Source of the DNA: Holothuria scabra
Taxonomy: Eukaryota; Echinodermata; Holothuroidea; Aspidochirotida; Holothuriidae
NCBI GenBank assembly: GCA_037179385.1
Contig: CM074189.1
Location: 19,885,020 to 19,949,019 of the forward strand
Length of the DNA stretch: 64,000 nucleotides
Direction: 5' to 3'
A program made the translations under genes and the position numbers. Below the pieces are notes generated by a model. It was not told the DNA's origin and ran no database searches. It was given only the letters and a program-made list of their open reading frames with translations. Positions 38,561 through 50,983 of the stretch are shown here, one piece after another. The first letter of the stretch is position 1. The number at the start of each line of letters is the position of its first letter.

Positions 38561-38819
38561 CTGGCTAAAGAGTAGCAACTACATCAACACCTACCCTACC
38601 ACCTAAACCAGCTGTATCTACACCTGCCGTGGTGAAGCACCCTGCCTCTGAATCCATTCTAAAGAAGTCAGATGATAAAGCCACCACTACAACGCAGTCT
38701 GGTTGGAAAGTACACTGGCCGAAAGAGTATCTTCAGATTGTCCATTTTTAATAAATTATTTACCTTATCGACTTATTGATGACTTATTAATTTTTAAGTC
38801 ATCTAGAGAGTATGCAGAG

Positions 38820-39279
38820 TGCATAACATACATATCCATTGGGCTCTCTGTACGTGTGCACCTTTCAATTTACGTTTGCTACGAGTGCAGTAAACCTAAC
38901 TGACCAATCACAGGCACGACTTTCGGAGTGATCAAGCAGGCTGTGGTCAGGAGGCCTTCATAAGCACCAAGTCAGCGACACTGGAAAGACGTGGAAAACC
39001 AACTTCATCGAATCTTCCAGATTCTCCGTCCTTGACTGCCACTTGACAGTACTTACTGCACCTAGAATTGTCTACCAAAATCTCTGAGATATCTACAAGA
39101 AATTATTCGCTTCATCAGCTGGCATCTTGACAATTATTACTCGGGACTGAGGTGTTGCGTGCGGCAATATTACCAGTTCCACTACATTGCCGAGCACGAG
39201 ATCTTATCTTTGACGCCTTTTTGTTGCGGCTTGATGCCAAGAGTTTGATTTAACTAGACATGAGACCATTTTATTTACT
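38820..39279 (+). repeat. 3' LTR of the Gypsy-like retrotransposon
   Basis: Direct repeat of 33449-33934 with substitutions and one gap of about 26 bases. The amount of difference between the LTRs points to an old insertion. No obvious short target duplication was found at the outer edges. Confidence 0.85.
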
Positions 39280-40537
39280 AAAATAGTGGTCGCTATTTCC
39301 CAAACTGGAAAACATGGGCTAAGCGTCACGTTTCACTTGCTCATCGTCAAATTTGACTCCCTTTATCCTTGGTTAGGGAAACTAAAACAAAAAATATTCT
39401 GTGGAAAGGTGCTTTACGATGATGCTTGTAAAGGCTAGCAATGGATAAATCAGTTGAACCTATGGTCAGTTTAAATTACAGTTGGAGTCCTTTGGGAAGT
39501 GCACTGGATCCCACGTGACGGCTGAAAAAGTTGCGATAACATTTTATTTGCAACTAAATCATTTGGTCTAGAGGTTTCTTTTAAGAGCTCTTGTTTCGTG
39601 GTCAAGAAAATATCGGATCCAACAGGACTCAGGTCCCAACAAGTACAAATATATATCCTGAATGATTAGTCCGGGAACTAACAATATTCCCGGAATATGC
39701 CAGTATGGGATCTGGTGAATCACTCATAGACCACACTATAAGTATAGACAATTGAAAATAAAAAGGTAGTCAGCTATCGGCAAAAGATAATGAAAATAGC
39801 ACCAGCTAGAAAGCTTTCAGTAATTTATTCAACCTTTTAGACCCAAAAAGAGCCACTTATAATAGAGCGAAGGTTAGAGGCATTGAAAGGTTAAAGTTAA
39901 TACACAAAGTAAACAAGTAAAGAGAAGATAAATTAAAACATGCAAAATCGATTGTTGAAGGATTGGACATTAAGATAAACGAGAGGAAGAAAAACAGTCG
40001 TTAGGATAAAAAAAAGTCGACTATAATTAAAAAGTGTAAAACAATAAATTTTAATAAGGGTTACACTCGCTGGGTGCGCTACGTTGCGAAATTAGTGGAC
40101 ATTTTTCCCTCAGATTGTTTTCCTTTCCCCCAGTTGTCCCAAAGTTAGGTCAGTGGCAGTTGTTAAAATAAATAATATACCACTCCGGGGGCTAATTTTC
40201 ACTCAGAGATGTGCTACAACCTCAGATCCCACCGGGACTTTGCGCCTGGAACCCAGTGGCAGGAGAGCATGTTTCCCGTTTGGTTTCGCGAAAGACTTTG
40301 CCTCCGACGTGTTTCTTTGCCACTAGTTTGTCTCCCCTAATTTAGCATTATTGCACCCCCACTGATTACAAGTAAACTAAAAGGGAAATCGGGTAAGCAA
40401 CTAGCGTTAGTAGCTTATCCTTTTTGCTGAATTTGTTACTTCCCTTTGCCAATTTTAAAAGGTGTATGGAACAAAGTTGGGCCATCCGAAGACCTTCCTC
40501 TTAATTTAAGAAGTAGTTGACATTCGGATAATGCTTA
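39280..40537. other. Unassigned intergenic sequence
   Basis: No gene or repeat boundary was recognised between the Gypsy 3' LTR and the hAT-like element. Confidence 0.3.
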
Positions 40538-42962
40538 ATAGTAACCAGGGGTGGCGCCAGGATTTGCCCGACAGGGGGGCCAGAATTTCAAGGACTCGAA
40601 AAAGGCGATGTTATGTCCCGGTGGAACGTGACTTGGCAGAATTTGAGGCGCGCGGAGCGCGCCGAAATATTGGGCTTTCTTTTTAACAAATACTTAAAAA
40701 TATGGAGTTTATTTGAAGTAATAAGTAAAACTTTTGAAGGAAATTTGGCTTTTGTTGGTACTTTAAAAAATTTGGGGTGTTTATTGAAGAATCTGTCCTT
40801 CATAAGTGAAAAATAAAAAACGTTATATGAGCCACAGCTGAAATTCTTTTGGGGTTACGCATTGAATCGTATAAGACCTACGAACTAAGGCTTCGAGACG
40901 GGACTAGAAGTTTGCCCGAATAGTTTTTCCCTTTTTTGAACGAATCTTTGAAAATTAAGAACTTGTTATAATGGAGAAACTTTGGAACTTAATGAAAGAA
41001 AATTTGATTTTTGGAAAGGTTATAATAAAAAATTTGGTTTCTTTTATTAAGTGATATGCCTTTCAGGAGCAAAATTAGGTAGTATGCCGGGTGATTAACA
41101 GAGTTGGCTTTGGTTATTTATTGTACGCAGTAACCACTGAAACTGGAAAATTTTGCCACTTTTAACAATCTAAAGCTAATATTGGAGAAAAATTGTAATG
41201 TTATGACAGTTTGGGGGTTTTATGGAGGAATCTGACGTTCTCATGAGGAAATTCAAGTAGGGGTTGATCTGTAGTTTTGTTGAGGTTACTGAATATCATC
41301 ATGCAGATTTAGGCCCTCGGACCATTTTGGGGCATTCTCCCGAGGAAAAAATTCGACTATATTTGAAGTCTAATAGGCCTATTTTATTTAATGACATAGG
41401 CGTACGGGAGAGTGTCAGTTTGGCAGGGGGCAGAATTCTTTTTTGTCCGAAAACATGGCATCCTGCTCGAAAGATTATCTAAGTCGAGCGCACAGAATGT
41501 TTTTTAAAAACTGAGAACCCCAGGACAGCAGAAAATGGAATTTCCTTGGCTCTTAACTAGAATTAAAGTCTTTTTTTTCAGATTTATTTCGCAATAAAAT
41601 TATTTTCATTTCATAAAACTGCCCTAAAACGAAGAATAATTTACAAACACGCATTGTTCTCAGTTATCTGTTCGACTAAAACACTATCTATGTGGAGCGC
41701 CACCGTCAGTTGGCGCGGAGCGTACAGAAAATTGTTAAAAAATCTAATTTCTATGATAGCCGGAATGGCATTTCCCAGACTTGTAACTAGAAATGAAGCA
41801 GTCGTTATTTTGAGCTTTCCTTCAAAATGAAAGTTTCACTTCAATAGAGAAAAAAAAACCCCAACTTGCTAATGATCAGAAAAATACCAGATAAAAGGTA
41901 CTGCTACAATTAGATGTTATGGTCTTGTCTCTTTTCGGGGGAAACTGTGCAATGGCACTGGAAACACACTAAAATATTTTTAACTGTATTAAGAATCTTC
42001 GTTGAATACAATTGCAAGGTCAACTAAATAGATGAAATTTTTAACGTGACTGCCCGAACTCCAGACTATAAATGGTTTTACTCCCAACGTATTTGAATAT
42101 ATGTCACGTTACAAGGTCCCTTCAAATAAATTCTCAGTCGGACTTATGGGGAGATTTTCTCACACCACTGTTTATCATTATGTGTAGCTGAAAACGACAT
42201 GGCCGATATTCATTACCTTTGTGAGAATTCGGCTGTCCGGGCAGGCCAGATGGCAGATCATTGGGTAGTGCAGCACATGAACAACCTCTCGTCCGTTTTT
42301 GTGCGGAGAATTCGGAATTGTGAGTTTCCTTGAAGAATATGTCCTTCTAGTAAACAAGATCAAGAAGGTCGTCCGAGTGACTACAGACCCAATTCTTTTA
42401 TCGTGGGTCTGTAGATGTAGGGTCCCCGACGAAATTGGATTTTCTCAGCAACAGGGGGTGGGTAGCCATCCCCGACGGAGGCATGACCTTTGGCACACGG
42501 ATTAAAGATGGGATGAGGGATAGAAGAGCTGGTAAGAAGTAATTAAAACCGATTTAGATATGCATTAAACTAACGTTAAAAAAGGAAAAAATCGTTTAAA
42601 AAGAAAAAAAACATGGTCATCCATCCAGTAGCTTCAGTCTTTTACGTTTTTCATGTTTAGGCCTCCCCAAAAAATTGCCGTCCTTCCCCTACGGGGAAAA
42701 AGATAGGTCAAGGTACATAGAATGAGGTTTAAGCTAGTTAAGAAGTGATTTAAAATCGATTCCGGTATGTATTAAAATAGCATTACAAAACAAAAAATAT
42801 GTTCTAGATCGCCCATCCAGTAACTTCAGTCATTGTGGGGTTTTTTTTTTATTTTTTATTTTTATTTATTTTTTTTTTTTTTTATTTTTTGGCCTCCCCG
42901 ACGAAATCACCGACCTTCCCCGACGGCCCCCCTCCCCCGCTGGCGCTACCCCTGATAGTAAC
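40538..42962. mobile_element. hAT-like DNA transposon, 2.4 kb, with 8-bp target duplication
   Basis: The element 40546-42954 is framed by a perfect 8-base direct repeat ATAGTAAC (40538-40545 and 42955-42962). Its ends are inverted: CAGGGGTGGCGCCAGG at the left and CTGGCGCTACCCCTG at the right. CAGGG ends plus an 8-base duplication are the signature of the hAT superfamily. The interior is repetitive (GGAGCGCGCC-type words, and T-rich 42841-42895) and shows no transposase frame. It must therefore be a non-autonomous or heavily decayed copy moved by a transposase from elsewhere. Confidence 0.85.
41570..42110 (+). repeat. Dispersed repeat, copy 1 (inside the hAT-like element)
   Basis: The part ending 'gactataaatggttttactc' (about 42063-42082) also occurs at about 54830-55220 in the same orientation and, less well, at about 58235-58490 in reverse. 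These are probably internal pieces of related hAT-like elements. Confidence 0.5.
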
Positions 42963-43640
42963 AAAACGAATTTTAGCGAGAGTATGTGGTTTGAACTTTA
43001 AAAATTAAATATACACTTAAAAAGAGGTGAAAAATCGTCTGAAAAATGCATCGCATGGAGCATTTATCCATAAGGCTCGAAACAGTTCCCCTTAAAGTTT
43101 TACCACACTTTTTTAATGAGGTGCGTAACAGCATTGTTAAGTCCTACTTAGCGTACGTAGCACCTTCATTACTTCACTGTATAAGACCTAACGTACATAT
43201 GTCCTTAAGCTCAGAAGTGTGCAAGGCTAATAACACAACGTGTAAGTTTATATCAAAACTCAAAGGGGGGAGCAAAGGTCTTGCGGTATTTATTGTTATA
43301 TTTTCACCTTATCATTCTGACGGTACACCGATTTCAGGAAAACGAAGGCGGTGTGAGAAGTATCTGGTATCCGAATTTGTTACATGATCTGTGCCCTCAT
43401 GTGACACGTGCCTTTGCTGCGTTCACAATGCGCTTAAAAAATATCATGGCCAATTACCACAATCTTGACTGGTTTGCTAGCTAACCCAAAATGTTGCCTA
43501 ACCTTTGTGTATTTTGATATATCCTGTACTGCCAATGTAACAGTTACATGTGAAAGTTACCTGCGCAGCAGGCTATACGGCATATTCCTTGTTAAGTCAT
43601 ATCCTTAACTTCTGCTAAGTTGATTACCGAACAAATTCTT
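42963..43640. other. Unassigned intergenic sequence
   Basis: It contains the second copy of the 'ttacatgatctgtgccctca' repeat (about 43380-43400) seen near 7745. No gene was recognised. Confidence 0.3.
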
Positions 43641-44360
43641 TTGAATATTCATAGAACTATGTTTTCTCGAGTTGGTTATAATATGTCATGGTAGTGCTCT
43701 GATAGTACCCACTGCACAGGTGGTTACGCAACATAGTAATAATCGGACATCTCAGGTTTCAGTCTAGACTTCCAGTTTACGACTACAGGAGTACAAAAAC
43801 TCACTCAAAACAATTGCATGATTCACTAGACAGTAAATGGCACGGACTTACCATATGCATTAACCGCATGTAACGCGTACGTCATAGACCTAGTTTGTCG
43901 CCACCGACTGGACAAAAAAGCGCATCAAGAGGGCAGCCATGAAGCTATAATTTGTGTGATTTGACGACCACTTTATAAAATTTTAAGCAAGTTAACTTGG
44001 AAGGGGAACAATATCATATTCCTGTATTGCGTGTAGTGATTTTGACTTTACCTTGTATAATTTCGAAAGTATTCCAGTTTTCTAGCAAATTCTGTTGATT
44101 TACTTAAGCAAGTCCAAACTTTTGCACAAAACCGTAGCAGTCGGCCATCTGGTGCGCTTTTTCTCACAATTACGGTAGCGACAATTACCGTGCAGTATGC
44201 TTTGTCCATGTATAGGAAGTCCGTGGTACATGAATAAGTCATTGTACGTATGACAATGAAGTTTGCGTTTACAACTGAACAAAGTCCTGTTAGCTTTGGC
44301 GGACAGTGGTTTGGAAGCTTAGAAACTAATAAAACAGAGCCCGCTCAGGGGTAATGTGAA
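43641..44360 (+). repeat. Dispersed repeat interrupted by a MITE
   Basis: The outer parts (about 43680-43840 and 44226-44350) match the continuous sequence 62640-62945, including 'acttccagtttacgactaca' and 'catgaataagtcat'. The middle (43841-44225) is a MITE absent from that paralogue. Confidence 0.65.
43841..44225 (+). mobile_element. MITE family 4, copy 1
   Basis: 385 bases with ends CACGGACTTACC and GGAAGTCCGTG, related over their length to 49391-49785. It is inserted in a repeat whose empty version is at about 62815. No coding capacity. Confidence 0.75.
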
Positions 44361-45412
44361 AGCTGACTGTAGCAAATTTGCTTTTTTTTTTTTTAAGGCG
44401 ATAAGATGTAATTAAAAAACAAAGCCACCATCACTATTTCACCGTCTGTAAACACAAATTAGTCGAGTTGTGTCTGAGTAAAGTAACCACGTTTGTCACC
44501 AGGATTTGACTGATGTGATGATATCCGTATTTCGTATTATTTCGTAGTGATGAACTGAAAAATATCAGTCCAGATATAGTCAAGGAGGCTTGATATTTGT
44601 GAGAAATTAATTCAAGTGGGTTAAATATTAGTCATTCAGGGTCGTTGACGTGATAACTCAATTAAGGCACTGTTTGACAATTTGTGTTTACAGTGTATAT
44701 TTTTAGCATATAGGTTGTTTCACCTTTTGTTAACCCACAACCGTTTTATCCATACCTGTTTTATTAAGAACCCCGTTCATGCAAAAAATAAATAAATGAC
44801 CCCTGGAAAAGATTCAATATCATCAAACAATTGATTCCAAATCTGTAGCCGGCTTCTGTTTATTCAACCATGGAGTTAAAACTAGCCTCATGGGTTAACT
44901 GTAACAAAACAGATCTTACAATTAGTAGAGAGTTTCCGGTAATTGTGAATTCAAGAAATTCTTACTCAGGTGAAGAAAAATCGTCCAAAACAGTTGTCTT
45001 GTCACTTAATAGAAAATAAAAAATTACTGGCAATATATTTACTGTCGTAAGTTGCTAACATGTAGATTCATCATTATTTCATTTATTGACGTATTTAAGT
45101 GTATGTCTCTAATTAACATCTCCCATTGTCATTTCGTTTATCATAGCGTAGTAAACGACAGCACTAAAATGATCCCCAAACACAAGTAACGACTGCAATT
45201 CTATTAACACCTTACTTATCTGTAAGTACAAGAACGTGCAACTCGAGTGCTATAAGAAAGAGATGGCATTTCAGTAAGCGATTTCTGTAAGTTTAACTCG
45301 TTTTGGTGGCTATGCGCATGCGCACAACCCAATCCTGCCTCTACAACGCATCCAAAATTTGAGCTTACATAAGAATTTCGTAAACTTATTCAATTGTCTT
45401 TTTGGTGTGAAA

Positions 45413-45413
<1 letters not shown>
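44361..45413. other. Unassigned intergenic sequence
   Basis: Nothing was recognised on either strand. Confidence 0.3.
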
Positions 45414-45836
<423 letters not shown>

Positions 45837-46814
45837 AGTAAATTTATATACAGGAAGTACTGTGCATTGGCTTCAACAAGTATCACACAACTTTCCAGCA
45901 GAACTGGTACAATGTGCACAAATTCTCTAAGGGAAAAAACGAAATTGCTATACCCGCCTCATTAATGTACTACTTTTGGTTGTGCCATATACTGTGATCT
46001 AATTTTTAAGGGGCATTTTAACTATTTGATGCGGTTTACTGGTTCTTCATATCATCCAAGTCTAATGTTAGTTAATAAGCCCTCATTACGTGTTCTCCCC
46101 GAAGGGCATTGAGCTTGCACCTTCTGCTTGTCTTCACTAAACCATCTAATCAAGCATGCACTATCAGTTCGATGATCCTATTTAATTAGCCCACAGTTCA
46201 CCTGGCAATGAGTAAGTTGCTTTGCTGCCCCAGTTTGTCACAGAACAGTCCATTGTCTTGTTGAGAACAACCTCTGTTAAGAGATCTTTCTCGTGGACAA
46301 TAGACAGTTTTAAAAGTTTATTCACACGAGTTTTGTAAATGGAGATGAGCTGATGCGACCAGGCGGGCAGGATCAAAGGGCCATTATCTAGTACTGTGGT
46401 ATCTGACTCAGTATTATTTCCTTCAAAAGACCGTCGCTCGGCGGTATTTGCTGGAGAATTCCACATCGGGCTTAACACGTAATGTTGTCAAGTTGTGATG
46501 AATGATATTTAAAAAAAATTGGACCAAGAAAAGGGCTGGACTTGATGAACTCGACTTTGCGTCTAAACCAAAGTCCAAGTCCAAAGAGCACAAGCCCGAG
46601 TCCAAAACAAAAACTTTAGTCCGGACCGGAGTCCTCCGCCCCTGCCATCCAGTCATTGTTCTTTAACGTTCCATCAGTATAATTTGGTATAGAGTTCAAG
46701 CTTTGAACATAATTATACTAGTATACTAGTGGTATCTTTGATATTCTTGGTAGAGCAAGCTCTTTTAATTACTCCTTCATCATAGTTTAATGAATATTTA
46801 TTTCAATTTCTTAC
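45837..46814. other. Sequence downstream of the last visible hevein-like exon
   Basis: The exon at 46815-46985 ends with a good donor, so the terminal exon or exons of the gene should lie to the left. None could be recognised here. Words of the type 'gtccaagtcc', 'ggaccggagtcc' at about 46515-46640 form a degenerate repeat. Confidence 0.35.
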
Positions 46815-46985
46815 CACGAAAATCGTAGCAAAAGTAACATGCACAGTAATCTTCACCATCTCCACACCATCCGCTCGATGAACAACAAGGGCTATCAGAG
46901 AGGGGATCACACGGACCAGGTTGCCCATTTTTGAGGGGAAAGTAACTGCCACATCGCCCATCCCCTCTGACTCCTCGTTCCAATT
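46815..46985 (-). CDS. Hevein-like module 5 exon
   Basis: A 171-base exon (57 codons) with phase-1 borders: acceptor TTCTTTTCAG at the right, donor GTAAGAAA at the left. It encodes ELERGVRGDGRCGSYFPL, then GQPGPCDP, CCSSSGWCGDGEDYCAC, and ends YDFRG. Eight cysteines follow the spacing of modules 2-4. Position 21 of the hevein numbering, usually aromatic, is Ser, so glycan binding may be weaker than in module 2. The donor site shows that the gene goes on. Confidence 0.85.
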
Positions 46986-47591
46986 CTGAAAAGAATTTAT
47001 ACAGGTAGAATTTAAACGTCTGAACCCGAGAATGTGATTCTCAATTCAGTTTGCTATTGAAGGTATGGCCAGGGTGTTCTATGACGTCATCCTAATCCGG
47101 TACACTGTAAAAACATTTTGGTCAAATTTTAACCAGATTTATTTTCACAAATTTTCTAATCATTTCTTGGTTAAAATGACCAGAAATCCTTTCCATTTTT
47201 ACCAAGAAATGTATGATAACAACTACTTTCATATATATTCTGGTTAAAAATATAACGAGGAAATATATAATTATTATAGATCCAGACATTTCCTGGTTCC
47301 CAGGAAATGTTTGGCAACTGGTGATTCCATACATATCCTGGTAAAAGTGACCAGGAAACCGTGGTTATTTTTAAAAGGAAACACAGGCTATGGACAACTG
47401 ATGACCTGGTTAAATTTGACTAGGATGTTTTAGAGTGTATAGTTTGATTGCCCCTCCCCCTTTTGTTTGATGCAACAAGTTGTCTGAATAGTAAAACCTT
47501 CGTCCAAGTAAATGTCTTGATAAAACAAGCGCCTTTCATTGAATTTTGCCTGAATTAGGAGTATTTCAAGTTGTTTAATTCGGTCTCTTAC
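46986..47591 (-). other. Intron 4 of the hevein-like gene
   Basis: 606-base phase-1 intron (GTAAGAG ... TTTTCAG) that contains a complete MITE at 47101-47439. Confidence 0.8.
47101..47439. mobile_element. MITE family 5 in intron 4 (Tc1/mariner-type ends)
   Basis: Ends are TACACTGTAAAAACATTTTG...TTTTAACCAG and the complement CTGGTTAAATTTGAC...ATGTTTTAGAGTGTA, about 34-36 bases of inverted repeat. TA borders both ends, as expected for a TA target duplication. The interior has repeated ACCAGGAAA/TTTCCTGG words. It is non-coding. Confidence 0.75.
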
Positions 47592-47765
47592 CACGATAAT
47601 CGGTACATGAGTCGCCACAGTTACAGTGATCATCACTACCTCCACACCATCCGTCGTATGAGCAACACGGTCCACTTGAGTCAGGGTCACATTTACCCGG
47701 CTTTCCATTTTCCAGAGGGAATGCATCACCGCATCTTCCGTCACTTCTCACGTCCTTTTCCAATT
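47592..47765 (-). CDS. Hevein-like module 4 exon
   Basis: A 174-base exon (58 codons), phase 1 at both ends: acceptor TTGTTCTTAG, donor GTAAGAG. It encodes ELEKDVRSDGRCGDAFPL, GKPGKCDPDS, CCSYDGWCGGSDDHCNC, and ends CTDYRG. It has one residue more than its neighbours between the last two cysteines (CGDSC instead of C-x2-C), and His replaces the Tyr before the sixth cysteine. It keeps the S-x2-GWCG core of the hevein fold. Confidence 0.88.
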
Positions 47766-48830
47766 CTAAGAACAATTATGATATCTCAGTTCACCAAATG
47801 TCTGGCGTATGATGCTTCAATGGAGGAAATAGATCTATCTGTTTACGTTTCTAACGGATTACAATTAATTCATAGATGGTGATTCATTTTGGACTTACAG
47901 AAAGTCCATATCTGGGTTTCCAGTTATGTCAACTTGGTTTGTCTTAAAAACAAGCCGGCGAGATGATCTGATAGTGACATATTATTTGTAACGAAAAGTA
48001 TCAATGTTTTATTTTGTAATATTAGTTCACTATTCAGTATTATTTTTTCCTTTGGTCACCACGCAGTTGCTATAGCATGCGTAGCAATAAGTCGATGACC
48101 TATAGCAATTAGTGCGTGCCTTTACAGTAGGTGCGTTTGGCTTTAAGGCTCGAGCCAGCTCAACTGGTTCAACTAGTTTCTTGACTGGATGACATCTGAC
48201 GTAAAATACATAACACGGCTCAACTAAACCACTTCGAAGAGCTGGTCGTTTTAGCCGGCTAAAGTTGTGACGTGTTGATGACGTTAAGATTACTTTTCTG
48301 AAACATCTATCGCTGGCTGAGCCAGTTGAGCTAAATCGAACACACCTGTGGTCATACAGTACTCATATAAAGAAATTCCGGCTGCTATATTGTTTTTGTT
48401 CTACTACATTTACAGCCTACAGCAGTACCTTTTACCACCTAGGTAGAAATGATAGTAGGCCTAGTTGGAACTTGAATACAATTGCATAAAAAAATAGAAT
48501 CAGAAGTTGTCTATAGAGATTAAGCATGTGAGTCCATCGCGTTTCTCTTTGGCATACTGTATGAAACTGAGTGTGCGCAATACGTATGTTACCAATACGC
48601 ACGTTTCACAGCACCTTAGTTAGTAACAATTGTTATACAATGGACGCCTGGATGAAAAAAGCAAGACGTGCATCGCAGTGACGTGGGTGCATAACCTCTG
48701 TCCTTGCTGTTTGTTTATTTTCTCCTAAAACAAATTCATGTTCTGAAAAAGAATGAAACATGGCGGTAGGGCAATTTCATTTTTGTTTTAGTTCTTTCGT
48801 TAAAGTGTTAAGGGACTTTTAGTCACCTAC
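47766..48830 (-). other. Intron 3 of the hevein-like gene
   Basis: 1065-base phase-1 intron containing a MITE (48129-48347). No extra module was seen. Confidence 0.75.
48129..48347. mobile_element. MITE family 6 in intron 3
   Basis: Ends are imperfect inverted repeats: AGGTGCGTTTGGCTTTAAGG...CCAGCTCAACTGG at the left against AGGTGTGTTCGATTTAGC...TCAACTGGC at the right when complemented. About 219 bases long. The GGTGTG-type end resembles hAT MITEs, but no 8-base duplication is clear. Confidence 0.6.
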
Positions 48831-49001
48831 CACTATAGTTGATGCAGTCGTTACACGTGCAATATTCAGAACCACTTCCACACCATCCGTGTTCTGAACA
48901 ACAGGGGGATCCCGAGTACGCGTCACATTTACTCGGTTGTCCATTATCGAGTGGAAACCAGGGTCCACATCGACCATCGCTTCTCACACCTTGTTCTAAT
49001 T
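48831..49001 (-). CDS. Hevein-like module 3 exon
   Basis: A 171-base exon with phase-1 borders: acceptor AATTTTCAG, donor GTAGGTGA. It encodes ELEQGVRSDGRCGPWFPL, GQPSKCDAYS, CCSEHGWCGSGSEYCTC, and ends CINYSG. All eight cysteines are present. The final arginine of the DYRG/DFRG ending is Ser here. The GWCG-x4-YC core matches hevein closely. Confidence 0.88.
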
Positions 49002-49390
49002 CTGAAAATTGAATTGCATAGCTAAACTTACTGAATATGCTCGATATCAAATGACCTTCCCTGGATAATCTACCCCTCATAGACCTTGTGCAAGTGGTGT
49101 CACAGAACGGAAAGTATTCCCCCTTTGGGGGCTAAACAAACCAACACTCGCAAATGAAGACAGTTGATTTGTCAACCAGTTGAATGCGCGCATAGCCTGC
49201 TACAAGTAAAGGGGCAATTCTTGTGCGTGTGACCACGTGTTCCGTTGTTGTTGTTTTGCCCCCAGGGATAACGTCAGTCTGTCGTCAATGTACAAGGTCT
49301 ATAAGAAAGTATGAGGAATTATTCGTTTAAACACCAAAGAATTTTACGCCAGTTGATGATATCGTTTCAATAATAATAAAAAAAAAAAAA

Positions 49391-49785
49391 CACGGACTTC
49401 CTATACACATGGAGAGAGCATGTAACGCGTATGTCCTATCCGTAGATTGACGCCATCGCCTGAGACAAAAAAGGCGCACCAAGATGGCACCCGTGAGATA
49501 ATAATTAGTACAATTTGACGAAAACTTTGTAATATTTTTAACAAAAGTTTACGTTGAATGAGGAACAATATCATATTCCTGCAATGCGTGCAGTATTTTG
49601 ATCTGAACTTGTATTATTTCGAAAATTTTTCTCCTTTCTTGCAAAATCTGTTGATTTTAAGTACTTGAGTCCAAACTTTTAAACACAAATCATATCAGAC
49701 AGCCATCTTGCTAAGCCTACACTCAAATGTACGGTAGCGACGATCTAACGTGCAGTATTATCTGTCCATGTATAGCAAGTCCGTG
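49391..49785 (+). mobile_element. MITE family 4, copy 2
   Basis: 395 bases with inverted ends CACGGACTTCCTATACACAT and TCCATGTATAGCAAGTCCGT. It aligns along its length to 43841-44225. The left flank is a poly-A run. It lies in intron 2 of the hevein-like gene. Confidence 0.78.
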
Positions 49786-50104
49786 TAGACAACACAATAT
49801 TCATAAAACATCTTCCTTCCTTTTGAAATGAAAAGAAACCTTCCAATGGGCACTTAAGTTGAAGTGTAAGCAATAATTTAATTGTAATATGTGAGAGAGG
49901 AACCAAATCTACACTGTGTGTTGGAACTTCCATTGAAATCAGACATGTATTTAAAGATCTCAGCAAATTAAGTTACAACATTCGTGTTCCAAAGTAATTT
50001 CGAAGGCAGAAAAAGTTATTTCACTTCCTCCCTTTGACCAGTAATGCCGTTTTCTTTGTTTTCTAAGACTGTTTTGTTGACCTCGATGTGAGTAAGAGCA
50101 TGAC

Positions 50105-50278
50105 CAGGTGGGGATCCAGAAATTCCCCAAAAATGGGGGGGGGGGGAGGAGCTGACCAAAGTGAAATCAGGGATGCGAGGGAATTGCACTGTTAATTTCC
50201 CGTAAGTCTTATTGTTGATATGGCGAAAAAGGGAGGGCTGAGGTCGTTTAGCCCCCCCCCCCCTTGGATCTGCGCCTG
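50105..50278. mobile_element. Short hAT-like MITE with poly-G/poly-C arms
   Basis: The ends CAGGTGGGGATCCAG and the complement CTTGGATCTGCGCCTG are inverted repeats, and a poly-G run near the left pairs with a poly-C run near the right. CAGG termini fit hAT. The expected 8-base duplication is not visible. Confidence 0.6.
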
Positions 50279-50983
50279 AGGACCATCTGGCTTGTGAGGA
50301 ATGCTAAGGTTGTAAAGTTCTCTTGATGCTTATGCAATCACATTGTAATGATATGGGGTGGCTGATTTAAAATTGGCTGTAGAGTTTAAAATTTCAGCAA
50401 AACCCAGAACTGTTCATTCATGTGAAGATATGATGTCTTTTGTGCTTAAACAGAGGTCTCGTTTTGTTGAAATGTGACAACTCATGTCTTGAGAACCATT
50501 CGCCTGATTTCACAATGGAAATGCATCAACGTTCTTAAAATAGGTACCTCTCTAGATATCAAATTTTTAACTGACCCTAAACCCTTCTTTTAGGCACTCT
50601 CAATGAACCATAATACGAAGATTACAAGGTGTAAAATTGAATATCTCTCTTTTACTTTCATCGATGGCATTTCCTCAGCAACAAACTACCTTATGGAATG
50701 ACGTTAGGCAACAGCAATTTGACGACAAAAATGGCACACACAGCACCCGTTGTTCGAGAAGAAGAATGCCCAATAATCAGTATCAATATGTCATTATTCT
50801 TCTAGTTTCTTGTTTATAGTGATAATTTAATCAAAGTTCCCAACTGTTTGGAAAGTAATTTTAGAACCTGCGTCTTATTACAGGTAAACTTCAAAAATTC
50901 TGATTATTTTAACGAAGGTCATCCCTTGGAAAATGTACTCCTTGTATTATTACAAATGGGTTGCTACAATATTCTTGTGGTTA

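Noticed and set aside
46182..46478. 98-residue minus-strand frame just past the last hevein-like exon, considered as a terminal exon
   Set aside because: No acceptor in phase 1 and no resemblance to the module or to a known domain, so it was not joined to the gene.
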